This document shows positions 35,250-46,296 of a stretch of DNA of 64,000 nucleotides, in pieces. Below the pieces are notes generated by a model, which worked only from the letters and a program-made list of their open reading frames with translations, searched no databases and was not told where the DNA came from. Source of the DNA: Oreohelix idahoensis (taxonomy: Eukaryota > Mollusca > Gastropoda > Stylommatophora > Oreohelicidae); contig JAMPIV010000305.1 of assembly GCA_024509875.1 (NCBI GenBank), positions 124,001-188,000 of the forward strand, in the 5' to 3' direction. The translations under genes were made by a program, and so were the position numbers. Every line of letters starts with the position of its first letter. Positions within the stretch are counted from its first letter, which is position 1.

Positions 35250-35790
35250 TACATTCTGCCCAGGTGCAAGAAAATTAGAAAACTCGCCGTACCACGAACG
35301 GAAAATAGGCTGAAGCTGTAATCAAGGTTATGCTGGTTGGAAGGATAGCAGGTTTTGATAACTTCCCGGCAGAACTAAGTGTGAGAGAAACACATTAGTA
35401 AATCTACTAACGAGAAAGAAAATTCAGCAAGATCTTACGGGCATGTGTATGGCCAATCAAATGGGGAGTCTCCTTCACTATCACAAAGGAAATCATGAAA
35501 TATGCCAGAACAACACAGTTGCAACAGAAAAGTAATGCCCACGATTACCATAAACGGATAACCTAAAAAAATGAAAAGCAGAGAAAAGTCAATGCTGAAG
35601 AATACGCCGGATTTCGTGTTAGCCAAAGAATCATTCAATAAATCTCGAGCCTGCAGGTTATAGCACGATCATCTTGAATGCCAACAAAACATTTTTCTGT
35701 TTTTGATTTTAATAAAATGATATACAAAGCGTGGCTAGAAGTGGGAAACAAGCGTACCGTAACAACTGAGGACCTACTTTATATACCACT
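35250..35790 (+). pseudogene. Degraded LINE reverse transcriptase domain
   Basis: In broken plus frames the segment reads like a non-LTR reverse transcriptase: ILRACVWPIKWG, then NAEEYAGFRVSQ (near 35590-35627), then SVFDFNKMIYKAW (near 35694-35735), in the expected order and spacing. Multiple stops and frameshifts make it a fossil. A poly-C run follows at 35801, then the tail-like repeat at 35820-35990. Confidence 0.65.
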
Positions 35791-35800
35791 AAAACCAGGG

Positions 35801-35990
35801 GGTCCCCCCCCCCCCCCCCATCTCTGACAAAGGAGCTGGCAACGTCAACACGTAAAACAAATTGAGAGTAATGGCCGATGCTGGAGAATGCATGTTTGGT
35901 GCAGACTTACTGCAAGGCGGTCAGCTGCTAATTGTGTACCCATGCTCCGTAAGGAGAAAAATAGTAGATAATGATGGTGAAAGCAGTTTC
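35801..35990 (+). repeat. Poly-C-led repeat with LINE-like tail, copy 2
   Basis: A C run at 35801-35819, then GAGCTGGCAACG, GGTCAGCTGC and CATGCTCCGTAAGGAG, matching 3227-3480. Confidence 0.55.
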
Positions 35991-36292
35991 TGCAATAGGT
36001 ATCAGCCCGCCGGGCAATAGATTCTAAAGCTGAGTGTGGACACAGCCGCCGAGCATTACTTGTTAGGCACTGACCTACAAGAGAATGACACAGGTAAGAC
36101 CCAGGAACACACACACACAAAAAAGAAGTGACACATTGACAGTAATGAGGACATGTGACAACATAATCTAGAGAAACACGCCGATGGTAAGAGCGGAGGT
36201 GAATAGCAATGTGTGGTTTACTAGCCTATTTACTCAAGTGTGCTCAAAAACATTTTGAATTATGTAGTGAACCGCATTATAAATGTGGTTAA

Positions 36293-36490
36293 CAAAAAGG
36301 TAAAGGTGGTCCCTTGGTAGATACTGCCGCAGAGAAGTGAGGTGGTAGAGATTTCACTATTCTAGGCCCAGCTTCGAGAGGTGGGTTGAACAGTTCCTTT
36401 CCTCGCTGCCTCTGCCTTCCTTAACTCAAATGCAGAGCGGGGTACAAATTTACAGCGGTGTATAGTGGAGCGGGAAGCTGCCGCGTTTTA
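36293..36490 (-). repeat. SINE family S2, minus-strand copy
   Basis: Read on the minus strand it has the S2 body: CTCGCTGCCTCTGCCTTCCT, CCTCTCGAAGC-side sequence and AAGGTAAAGGTGG at the 3' end. The head is poorly preserved. Confidence 0.6.
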
Positions 36491-36559
36491 CATTCGTACC
36501 TCTCAGGTCTTACCTTAGAGCCTACATTTCTTAAAAGAATGCTTCACGTCATCAGACTA

Positions 36560-36715
36560 CCTTCTCCGGTCAGTCTTGTCTGTGTAGATTTCCCATTATT
36601 TTCTTTCCTGGTATCCTTCTTTACATGATAATCCTTGCCCTTCCGCTTCTCAGGGGGCACATTTAACAAATTTATGACAAGTTCTCCCGCCCTGTGCCGT
36701 CCGCTCATAATCTGT
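36560..36715 (-). repeat. LINE tail, distal half (split by the outer LTR element)
   Basis: The minus-strand sequence continues the LINE tail that resumes at 54457. The two halves are separated by the nested retrotransposons and share the 5-bp TCTGT at the break. The last part resembles LINE 3' ends elsewhere. The joint reading is an inference from the target duplication and tail order. Confidence 0.5.
36711..36715. other. Target duplication of the outer LTR element, left
   Basis: TCTGT, repeated at 54457-54461. Confidence 0.85.
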
Positions 36716-39044
36716 TGTGGCGAGAGGTTTTATTTGGCTCTTGGATCAGTATAGTACTGACAATTACAGAAATAGAATTTCTGCAGAAAATGGTGAAGTC
36801 CCAGTGTCTGAGAGGACTACTGGTATCAAAAATTAGTTACGGCTGTGAATGATCTGATCTCGAAACAATAGTATAGAGGAGACCGACATAAAGCGCCACC
36901 TCTGCTGTGTAACTAATTGTGATATTAAACAAAGCAAGGAAACAGATTTTTACTTAACAATGATAAAATTGACAAGTCGTTCAAAATACAATTTCCTTAT
37001 ATTTTATTTAATATATATACACTATCTACTCTTGTAGGAGCCGCGGTAGCATAGTGGTTAGTGCACTGGCTTCCTAGCGCAGTGGTCTATGGTTCGATCC
37101 CCAGATGAGGCGGAAAATTTTTAGGCCACAAACGGCTCCTGGGTCGACCCAGCCCCAAATGGGTACCAGAGCTACTTCTGGGAAGGTTAAGGCGGCCGGC
37201 GTGATGCCGACCACATCACCCCTCGTGTGCCGACGGTCAAGATAATATGGGCCTAACACCATATTCCCAATATGCCTCAATGGGCGTGTAACGGGTTCCT
37301 TTACCTTTTTTATCTACTCTTGTGCAGAAAGGTGAATGTTGCAAAAAATGGAATGAAATGAATTGGTAAGTTTACATATGATTTACAAATATTTATATTT
37401 ATAAATATTACAACACGTTTTCCAATTATAGGAACAAAAATTATATCAGCTGTGCTGTTAATTAAGGATATAACGTTTATCAGCTATGCTGTTATTTACG
37501 TATAATTTATCCACTATGATCTTATTATTGTCTCTTGCTACGCTAATTCACGTTTTCTTCATTGACAGTTCTATGCTCACAATGCCGACAGAAATGGTAC
37601 TAATGTGTACTCATCTCTCTTAAGTCTGTTCTTCTTTGTTTGGTTCACACCACCGGCAGAGTATCGTTCCTTTAGCCCACCCAAGACTGAGGGGGACCAA
37701 AGATGTAGAGTCTGGTCAACCTCTATGCTCCTGCGGAGTTCCAGGCAGCGGGATTGACTCGAACATACGACCTCAGGTTTTTTAGGACACAATTAAACCT
37801 GTAACAAAGCAAAAATAGGGGCTAATTTCTGTCCTCAAGCCCACCTATTTCTAGTGTGAGTGAAATGAGCGTGTCTCCGATGTATGCATGTGGGATGAAT
37901 GACAACATGGCTCAGTATGATTTAGCAATAGCGAGACAAGACAGGTGTCTACTTGCAAAACATTCTTTCTGATAAACTAATACATGGATACATTCAATAA
38001 TATAGATTCAATACATGAATACATTTTATACATGAATACATCCCATAATATAAATCAATACATGAATAAATCCAATAATATGTACACCTAGGTGTGATAC
38101 AACAATGTCCTTCCCCCTATACTATACCACTCCCTCTCTGACAATAGCTGGTAACATATATCCTAACAATATTGTTATGTTCTTATGATAGGAGTATATG
38201 AGACGAGGACTGGTTGGTGATATATCAGGTTGGAGTTATAGGAGACAATAGATTGGAGTTAGATGCGACAATAGATTGAGTCCTGACAAGGACTGTTTTG
38301 GTTATATTGCAGTTGGTCTTATCTGAGACAATAGATTGAGTTATAGGAGACAATAGATTGAGTCCTAACAAGGACTGTTTTGGTTATATTTACAGTTTGG
38401 AATTATCAGAGACAATAGACTGAAGTTATAGACTGACAATAGATTGAAGTATAGGAGACAATAGGTTGAAGTATGAGTCCTATTAGTCTTCGTCTATTCA
38501 ATCATAATAGGAAATACAATCATTATACTTAATTCCCCCCAAGATACAATCAGTAACCTGATAGGTAGTATAAATGACACACAACAAATACCAACGGTTA
38601 TCGTAAAAATATTTACCCTCCTAAGATTTTAAACTGGCCAGGTTTTGACGCGACTTAGTGAAGTAGGTTGCAGGTCGATGCCCTCAGGTAAGTTACCATA
38701 AATCAAGGTGACAGCTTCTCCCTCTTCAGTCTGTATCTCTGGCGTCAAGTTCGGGGTTGCGTGGTTAGCATAAAATCCGCCCGATTATATAGTCAAGTAA
38801 CTACTTGAGGAAAGCTTTCGGTTGGTTCCTGGCGGAGCAAGTTGATTGGTTTCCTCCGGTTTTGTACCTGGTCTCATACAGCCTAATTTTGTTCAGTTTT
38901 CATCGGCCATCTTGCGTGAACACGATGGCCGTTAATTTATTCTGTCTCAGAGACTGGTGAACGTTGATCGTTGATTGGTTGAAGCAAATCTCTATCTCGA
39001 CATAGTGATTAACAAAGTAATGGGTTACACTTCGTTTCACGACA
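36716..39044 (-). repeat. Outer element 3' LTR
   Basis: About 2.04 kb plus an inserted SINE. It is the direct-repeat partner of 43060-44799 and 54399-54456. It contains internal tandem repeats: ATACATGAATACAT-type words at 37975-38090, and GAGACAATAGATTGAG-type words at 38215-38470 in a higher-order pattern. The other LTR lacks about 245 bp found here at roughly 38390-38645. Confidence 0.9.
37036..37310 (+). repeat. tRNA-derived SINE (S1-core) inserted in LTR, with 13-bp target duplication
   Basis: A 275-bp insertion in one LTR only, flanked by TATCTACTCTTGT at 37023-37035 and 37311-37323. The tRNA-like head has A-box-like TAGCATAGTGGTTAG (37047-37061) and B-box GGTTCGATCCC (37091-37101). 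The central block at 37133-37167 matches the SINE at 3.9 kb. The tail is TTACCTTTTT. The empty site in the other LTR (near 43375) proves insertion after the retrotransposon. This is the best-defined SINE in the window. Confidence 0.95.
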
Positions 39045-39060
39045 TAGCCCCCTCCTTTCC
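39045..39060 (-). promoter_or_regulatory. Polypurine tract of the outer element
   Basis: On the minus strand GGAAAGGAGGGGGC lies immediately before the 3' LTR. This is the usual position of the plus-strand primer site. Confidence 0.75.
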
Positions 39061-39103
39061 TAGCTGTGACTTGTCATAGCTGACGTGTAAACCCCTGCTG
39101 TGG

Positions 39104-40282
39104 TTAATCCTTTTGCGTCTGTCCTTCCAGAGTACTAGGGTGTCGACTTAAAAAATCAGCTCCTACATTGTCTCTTCCCGGAATGTAATTCACGGTAAAG
39201 GAATAAGGCGCAAGAAGCAGACTCCACCTTAACAATCTCGAATTTAGCTTTTTAGATGCAGCCAAGAATGTTAAAGGTTGCTGATCGCTTTGGACAATGA
39301 AGTGTGTCCCATACAGATAAGGTGAAAATTTGTTGATGGACCAAATTAGAGCTAAACATTCCTTCTCTATGGTCGAGTAGTTCAACTCAGCTGCATTCAG
39401 CTTCCTACTGGCGTAGGCGACTGGTAAAAGTTCCTCCGGCTGGGCTTTTGATTTCTGCAAGAGAGTTGCACCAATCCCTATACTGCTAGCGTCCGTCCTT
39501 AATACAAATTCCTGTGTGATATCGGGTAGTGTAAGGATGGGTTTGCTGGTGAGTTTTGCTTTTAGCTCTGTGTAAGCTTTTTCACAATCAGCATTCCATT
39601 GGATTTTGTCAGGCTGTCCTTTCTTCGTTAAGTTAGTTAATGGTGCACACAGAGAGTTAAAATGGGGTATGTACTTCTGATAGAACCCACATAAAGACAC
39701 GAATGATCTCACATCTTTCTTCGTTTGAGGTCTGGGTGCCTTCTTTAGCTTCTCTATATTCTTTGGGTCAGGAGACATATGACCTGTAGAAATAGTGTGA
39801 CCTAAGAATTCCAACTCCTTACAACCGATATAGCACTTGGTTGGACGTGCAGTCAATCCAGTTTCTCTCAGTCTGTCAAACAACATGGAGAGCGCTACTA
39901 TATGCTCTTCAAATGTGTTTGTAGCAACAAGAATGTCATCCATAAAGTTAGTGATATGGGGATTTTGTAGAGGTTCCAATAATTTCCTCATCATTCTTGA
40001 AAAGATACTTGGAGCATTTTTCAGCCCAAAGGGTAGTACATTAAACTCGTAGTGTCCGTCTGATGTACTGAATGCCAGCATTTTCCTAACTTCTGGTTTC
40101 ACTGGTATTTGGTAGTATCCCTTGCTTAGATCTACCTTCGATAAATACCTAGCCTTACTCAGTGTAGAGAACAGCTGGTTGGTGTCAGATAATGGGTCCA
40201 CCTGAGATTCTGTGATAGCATATAGCTTCTTGTAGTAAATACATAACATGTGTTCACCACTAGGCTTCCTTAATAGCACCAC
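39104..40282 (-). pseudogene. Reverse transcriptase-RNase H region of the outer element
   Basis: A 392-aa open stretch of the Pol polyprotein, which copies element RNA into DNA in the cytoplasmic particle. It contains the reverse transcriptase motifs KVDLSKGYYQIP, LPFGLKNAPSIF and the active-site NFMDDIL, then the RNase H domain with LRTDASSIGIGATLLQ, SRKLNAAELNYSTIEKECLA and DNVGADFLSRH. The end of RNase H is the end of Pol, and no integrase follows. Upstream, recognisable sequence (ALEDEIDYLLKGKLISKSES) continues to about 40375 but is cut by a stop. The CVDYRKLN-type motif is altered (CIYYKKLY). Part of a defective copy. Confidence 0.88.
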
Positions 40283-40359
40283 ACTTGAGCTGTCGGGAGA
40301 TTCAGACTTTGAAATAAGTTTCCCTTTTAAGAGATAGTCAATCTCATCCTCTAGTGCCT

Positions 40360-40750
40360 GTGCTTGCTATTCTTCAGTCCATGTCCGCAGCAATGCTTCC
40401 AGTGGACTGGGTATGGGGACGGCAATACAACAACGTTGCCGGACCCACACCTATTTCTATTGTAAGGGGCAGTATACCGAAGTGGGGCCTGTCTCCATCA
40501 ACTGTTTGGTACAGCCCTGGTTCCTACCTCCTTTGGTTCGGGTTTGTTTCTGCAGCTTTTTTAATACTGGTTGCTGACTAACCAAATTTTCCAAATGATC
40601 CAGGCCATGGTGTTCCGACAAATATCTAATCGGGGTGGGATGTCTCTCGTCCCCTCTCTGTACAATACGGAGAGTTGCCATGGTTACTGGTGTAACGGTA
40701 GACTTGTTGTGATTTCGTTTTCTCGTTATCACTGCTTCTACCTGTTGTTT
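40360..40750 (-). pseudogene. Degraded junction where the integrase core should be
   Basis: Between the integrase zinc-binding region and the reverse transcriptase only about 400 to 500 bp remain, with stops and frame changes. No DDE catalytic core is visible. A word close to GTCCGCAACAATGCTTCC occurs near both 40385 and 40780, and may mark the deletion endpoints. Confidence 0.6.
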
Positions 40751-42758
40751 TCACTTGTGTATCTTCTTTGTGGGCCTACGTCCGCAACAATGCTTCCCTA
40801 GGTCCTGTAACTGGTCTACGCTTCTGATTGAGGTTACCTGGTTACATTCTGAACAGGATTTCATATATCGACTCATGTCTTCAATTATTCCTGGCCAGTA
40901 ATATCGCAATGCTATATTTTGACAAGTGGCCCTTTTTCTTCTGTGACCACTGCTTGATGTAGCATGCTCTTGCTCCATAATTTCCTCCCTATAGAATTTT
41001 GGCACTACCAGCTGTCCATGCCCTTTAGGTCCTTTTCCAGCTTGTCTGTAGAGTAGGCCATTTTCCATATAGTAGTCTCCTTTCTCTGGAGGGTTATGGG
41101 CCTTTGGCAATTTGCCAAAACAAGGCTTCAATGTGCTGTCTGCTGTTTGAGCCTTTTTCATCTTTGTACGATGAATGGTTATTGGATCTCCCTCCTCCTT
41201 TTTGGTGCTCGACCTGGTATGGTTTGCTGCCATGACAACAGGTTTTATTGGGTCACCCAAAAAGACATATTTACATCCTATTACCAGCGGGTATATAGGA
41301 TCATCACTTACTGCTGCTCTTATCACTCCTTCTACATAGCGAGTTCTCACGTTGATCCTTGCTATGGGAAGTGTCATGGTGCCAATTCCCTGCATTGCCC
41401 CTTGTATGTCCACTGTTTCTGTGGTAAGTTGGTCAGGGTGCACTAGGGTTTCACTCACGACTGAGTCGAATTCCAAACCTGAATCATATAAGCACTGAAT
41501 TTTAGTGCCATTACATGTCACTTCCTCACAGACAGGGGGATGATGGAGATCATTCTGACTACCTGCCAGTTCCTTCCTTCCCTTGTTCCCTGTTGTGAGA
41601 CATGCAGCGTAATAAGGAGGGTTGTTCCTTCTGCAGTCTGCAGTATTGTGGTTACTCATTAGACAAGTTTTACACCACTTTCCTTCCTTCCGGTAAGGTG
41701 TCTTATCCGATCTTAGAGGGTTTTTGTCCTTTTGGTCAAATCTTTGTTTGTTCCTTGTGGTATGGTCTTTTTGTTCATATTTGGTATAGTTTTGTGATGA
41801 TGTGAAGTTTTCATCCTGCTTTTTCCTATTTCCTAATACTTCTGCCTGAGCTGCTTGATATCTCTCGGCAACAGTTACAATATCTTCCAATCTCTCTGCT
41901 CCTTGTTCCATGATAAACTTCCTCATTTCTTGAGGCATGGACTCTTTCACTTGCTCCATCATTATCATTTCTTTCAGATCCTGACACTTTCCTAAACTAC
42001 TCCATTTTTCCAAATAGGTTTCCAATCTAGCAGAGAATTGGTGATAGTTTTCTCCTGGAAGAAGTTTAGCTGTTCGGAATTTCTTTCTATATGATTCTGA
42101 GTTCTTTTCATATCTCACAAGCAGTGCCTGTTTCAGGATTTCATAATCTTCCTGGTCATCTCTTGAGAGCTTCAAATATACATCGTAGGCAACACCTCTC
42201 AATCCCTGAGATAGTTTAAGACTCCACTTTTCTTTCACTAAGCCATAGGTAGTGGCAAGTCTTTCGTATCTATCCAGGTACGACTCAATGGCGTCTTCTT
42301 TCTCAACAAATGGGTCCAGATGAAAATTCATGGCCCCACTTGAGGTGCTCTGGCTGGAGCTACTCTCAGAGTGAGGTGAGCTCCCACCATTATTGCCAGT
42401 ATTTGCCTGAATTTCAAGCTCTTTTAATCTCAACTGATGGTCTCTCTCTGCTTGTAATTTCCTTTCCTCAGCTTCAATTTCTTTGCCTCATTTTCAGCCT
42501 CCCATTTCTTGGCTTCCATTTCTAATCTTTTGTCTTCTCTTCAGCTTCTGCTTGCAACCGTTTTTCCTCAGCCTCAAATTTCTTTGCTTCTCTCATCAGC
42601 CTTTTTCCTTGCTTTCAGCTTCTAATTGCAGTTTCTTTCTCCCTATCCATGTGTTTGTCCACTTCTGTTGTGACATACTGAGTAAGAGCATCACCTGTCA
42701 TATTTAATTCCTTACCCATCTGCATGACCGCAGTCCTGAACTTCACTAGATCAGCCAT
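40751..42758 (-). pseudogene. Gag-protease-integrase N-terminus of the outer element
   Basis: The start codon at 42756-42758 begins a Gag whose coiled-coil, Glu/Lys-rich N-terminus is frameshifted between about 42640 and 42430. From 42433 a 560-aa frame is open. It contains a capsid region with a SCAN-like segment (YRKKFRTAKLLPGENYHQFS through VKESMPQEMRKFIMEQGAER), a CCHC zinc knuckle (CKTCLMSNHNTADC, near 41675-41634), an aspartic protease with DSG (CLYDSGLEF, near 41489), and an integrase zinc-binding domain with His pair and CSEC (40960-40835). Then the frame degenerates. Gag packages the RNA, and the protease matures the polyprotein. Frameshifts make it non-functional as it stands. Confidence 0.87.
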
Positions 42759-43039
42759 GGCGTTACTTAGAGAGGGTATGTAAATTTACTATAACCAAAT
42801 TATTGTAATTAAAATTAATTAATTTAAATGAACAAAAAATTTCCGTGCAACTTTGTGAGCATCAACTATTTACTGAGTACTAAATGGTACTCCTCCTAAG
42901 AAAATATTGTTTTAAAAATCCTAAAATAGAATTTTTTTTCAAAAAATAAAAATTTATTTTCTTATGTTACCTATGGGTGGCACAAGATAGAGTGTAGATA
43001 GATGAATAGACTAAGTATGGCTCAAGATATACAGAAATA

Positions 43040-43058
43040 TCCCGGACGTGAGCCCCCA
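43040..43058 (-). promoter_or_regulatory. Candidate primer-binding site of the outer element
   Basis: One base inside the 5' LTR, the minus strand reads TGGGGGCTCACGTCCGGGA. It resembles the complement of a tRNA-Pro 3' end with a 2-base insertion. The position is right; the tRNA assignment is tentative. Confidence 0.55.
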
Positions 43059-43059
43059 G

Positions 43060-44799
43060 TGTGGCGAGAGGTTTTATTTGGCTCTTGGATCAGTATAGTA
43101 CTGACAATTACAGAAATAGAATTTCTGCAGAAAATGGTGAAGTCCCAGTGTCTGAGAGGACTACTGGTATCACAAATTAGTTACGGCTGTGAATGATCTG
43201 ATCTCGAAACAATAGTATAGAGGAGACCGACATAAAGTGCCACCTCTGCTGTGTAACTAATTGTGATATTAAACAAAGCAAGGAAACAGATTTTTACTTA
43301 ACAATGATAAAATTGACAAGTCGTTCAAAATACAATTTCCTTATATTTTATTTAATATATATACACTATCTACTCTTGTGCAGAAAGGTGAATGTTGCAA
43401 AAAATGGAATGAAATGAATTGGTAAGTTTACATATGATTTACAAATATTTATATTTATAAATATTACAACAGTTTTTTCCAATTATAGGAACAAAAAATT
43501 ATATCAGCTGTGCTGTTAATTAAGGATATAACGTTTATCAGCTATGCTGTTATTTACGTATAATTTATCCACTATGATCTTATTATTGTCTCTTGCTACG
43601 CTAATTCACGTTTTCTTCATTGACAGTTCTATGCTCACAATGCCGACAGAAATGGTACTAATGTGTACTCATCTCTCTTAAGTCTGTTCTTCTTTGTTTG
43701 GTTCACACCACCGGCAGAGTATCGTTCCTTTAGCCCACCCAAGACTGAGGGGGACCAAAGATGTAGAGTCTGGTCAACCTCTATGCTCCTGCGGAGTTCC
43801 AGGCAGCGGGATTGACTCGAACATACGACCTCAGGTTTTTAGGACACAATTAAACCTGTAACAAAGCAAAAATAGGGGCTAATTTCTGTCCTCAAGCCCA
43901 CCTATTTCTAGTGTGAGTGAAATGAGCGTGTCTCCGATGTATGCATGTGGGATGAATGACAACATGGCTCAGTATGATTTAGCAATAGCGAGACAAGACA
44001 GGTGTCTACTTGCAAAACATTCTTTCTGATAAACTAATACATGGATACATTCAATAATATAGATTCAATACATGAATACATTTTATACATGAATACATCC
44101 CATAATATAAATCAATACATGAATAAATCCAATAATATGTACACCTAGGTGTGATACAACAATGTCCTTCCCCCTATACTATACCACTCCCTCTCTGACA
44201 ATAGCTGGTAACATATATCCTAACAATATTGTTATGTTCTTATGATAGGAGTATATGAGACGAGGACTGGTTGGTGATATATCAGGTTGGAGTTATAGGA
44301 GACAATAGATTGGAGTTAGATGCGACAATAGATTGAGTCCTGACAAGGACTGTTTTGGTTATATTGCAGTTGGTCTTATCTGAGACAATAGATTGAGTTA
44401 TAGGAGACAATAGATTGAGTCCTAACAAGGACTGTTTTGGTTATATTGCAGTTGGTCTTATCTGCGACTAGTGAAGAAGGTTGCAGGTCGATGCCCTCAG
44501 GTAAGTTACCATAAATCAAGGTGACAGCTTCTCCCTCTTCAGTCTGTATCTCTGGCGTCAAGTTCGGGGTTGCGTGGTTAGCATAAAATCCGCCCGATTA
44601 TATAGTCAAGTAACTACTTGAGGAAAGCTTTCGGTTGGTTCCTGGCGGAACAAGTTGATTGGTTTCCTCCGGTTTTGTACCTGGTCTCATACAGCCTAAT
44701 TTTATTCAGTTTTCATCGGCCATCTTGCGTGAACAAGATGGCCGTTAATTTATTCTGTCTCAGAGACTGGTGAACGTTGATCGTTGATTGGTTGAAGCA
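43060..44799 (-). repeat. Outer element 5' LTR, larger part
   Basis: Direct-repeat partner of 36716-38990. It is interrupted after 44799 by the plus-strand element, and the remainder of this LTR is 54399-54456. It lacks the SINE and has about 245 bp deleted near 44462. Elsewhere differences are few. Confidence 0.9.
44770..44799. repeat. 30-bp flank duplication, left copy
   Basis: The 30 bp immediately before the inner element are repeated exactly at 54369-54398, directly after it. In the intact LTR (38950-38985) the sequence occurs once. Confidence 0.9.
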
Positions 44800-46296
44800 G
44801 TCTTTGATATCTTACAATATTATACATTGGTATTCTTGTTATCTTCGCAAATATTTTGAAAGCAAAATAGTGCTTAAGGGAAAGTCATTATTGTGTTACT
44901 TCCCTTGAAAGTTGTGTCGGCTCTTTCGATCAAACTCCGCGGATAAATCCATTTTACTGCGATTTATTCGTTGTTTGGGTAATAATAGATTGTTCTTGCT
45001 TCAGAATATCTATGGCCTGAATTTATGTGTATTGTTTGTCTGAGTAGGACGAGTCTGTCTTATATCTGTATATCTTTACATATCTAAGTCGAACTATATG
45101 TTCTGTTGTCTCTAGAGAGGTCGAAGGCTATTCGGCGGATGTGTCGCTAGAGAGTGGTGTGATTTGGCTTCGTCCTGATAGGGACTGTGTTTTTCCATGT
45201 CGGCCTGTCGCCGGGGAAAAAGTGATCTCAGTATTTGTGGGGAAGGTGATAGTCGTCTAAACCTATCGTGTATGCTTTACCCCAGTGTTTAGTCGTATTG
45301 CCAAGGAATGGCAGTTTCATATTTCCTATACCAAGGTAATCAAAGATACTCTTATGAACTCTCGATCGAAGCCACCATTTTCGATAGTTACGATTTGAAT
45401 GTCTAAGAGAATATATTTGACTCGATGAAAACGACTTCGATTCCTAGCAGCACTATATCCTGTAGATTGCAGTCAATTGTTCATGATCAAATCTACAGAG
45501 CAATGAAATGTTTTATGAATGACTAACTTTAGGACAGATTCATTATCTGTATCCAAACGTGAGTGACAGCTCACGAGTGAAGCCATCTTGGAACCAAAAC
45601 ATGTAGTGACTTTCAAGAAGAGAAAAGGGATGCCCGTATTATCGCTTGATCAGTCCAGAGATCACTGCTACACATGAGAACCCATTGCTAGCGGTTCAAT
45701 ACTATTATATGGAAAAATATGTGCTGAACATTATGTTGAAGAATCGTCGCTAGACGAGATTAGGTTTAGAAGCCATCTGAAATATTGTTTATAAGCTGAC
45801 GTGCTCAGTCAGTGAAGTCAGATGATATATGTATGGGCGATACTGAGTGCTTGGCTACTGACAGTCCATTATACACTTATTCTACATGAGTGCCCATGTA
45901 ACATTGCAAGACCATTTATCCACTGTACTATGATGTATTATGGCAACCTGTGATTTGTCACTATCTGTGCTGTCGAGTGTGTACGTCCAATTAAACTTTA
46001 GAAAAGGTACACAGTCGTTGGTGTCGATGACTTCCAGCCATACATGAGTGTGAGAAAAGAACATTTTTTGTCAACACCACGAACCTTTATTATCATTCGC
46101 ACATTATACACTCAATCCATGTCTACACACCACTGCGTAGGTCAAGTTGACATTCCATACACTACAGTGGAGCAAACAACACCATAGAGATCTTATCAAC
46201 TGATGATGATGATGATGTCTGCTTCCATCCACTTATATCTATCTTTTGGTGGATATCATTAACGGGAATAAAAATCCAACTTTATCAACCTTATCA
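44800..46296 (+). repeat. Inner element 5' LTR
   Basis: About 1497 bp, nearly identical to 52871-54368. It ends CTTATCA. It contains a GATGATGATGATG run near 46203-46216 and a short frame (46064-45882 minus) duplicated in the other LTR, which is not a gene. As a 5' LTR it would hold the element promoter. I could not single out a TATA box with confidence. Confidence 0.92.

Noticed and set aside
37036..37110. tRNA gene at SINE heads (also 3765, 14160, 30290, 55121)
   Set aside because: A- and B-box-like words are present, but arm pairing and length do not fit a tRNA, and SINE bodies follow.
45882..46064. 60-aa minus frame, identical copy at 53954-54136
   Set aside because: Present twice only because it lies in both LTRs. 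No sign of coding.
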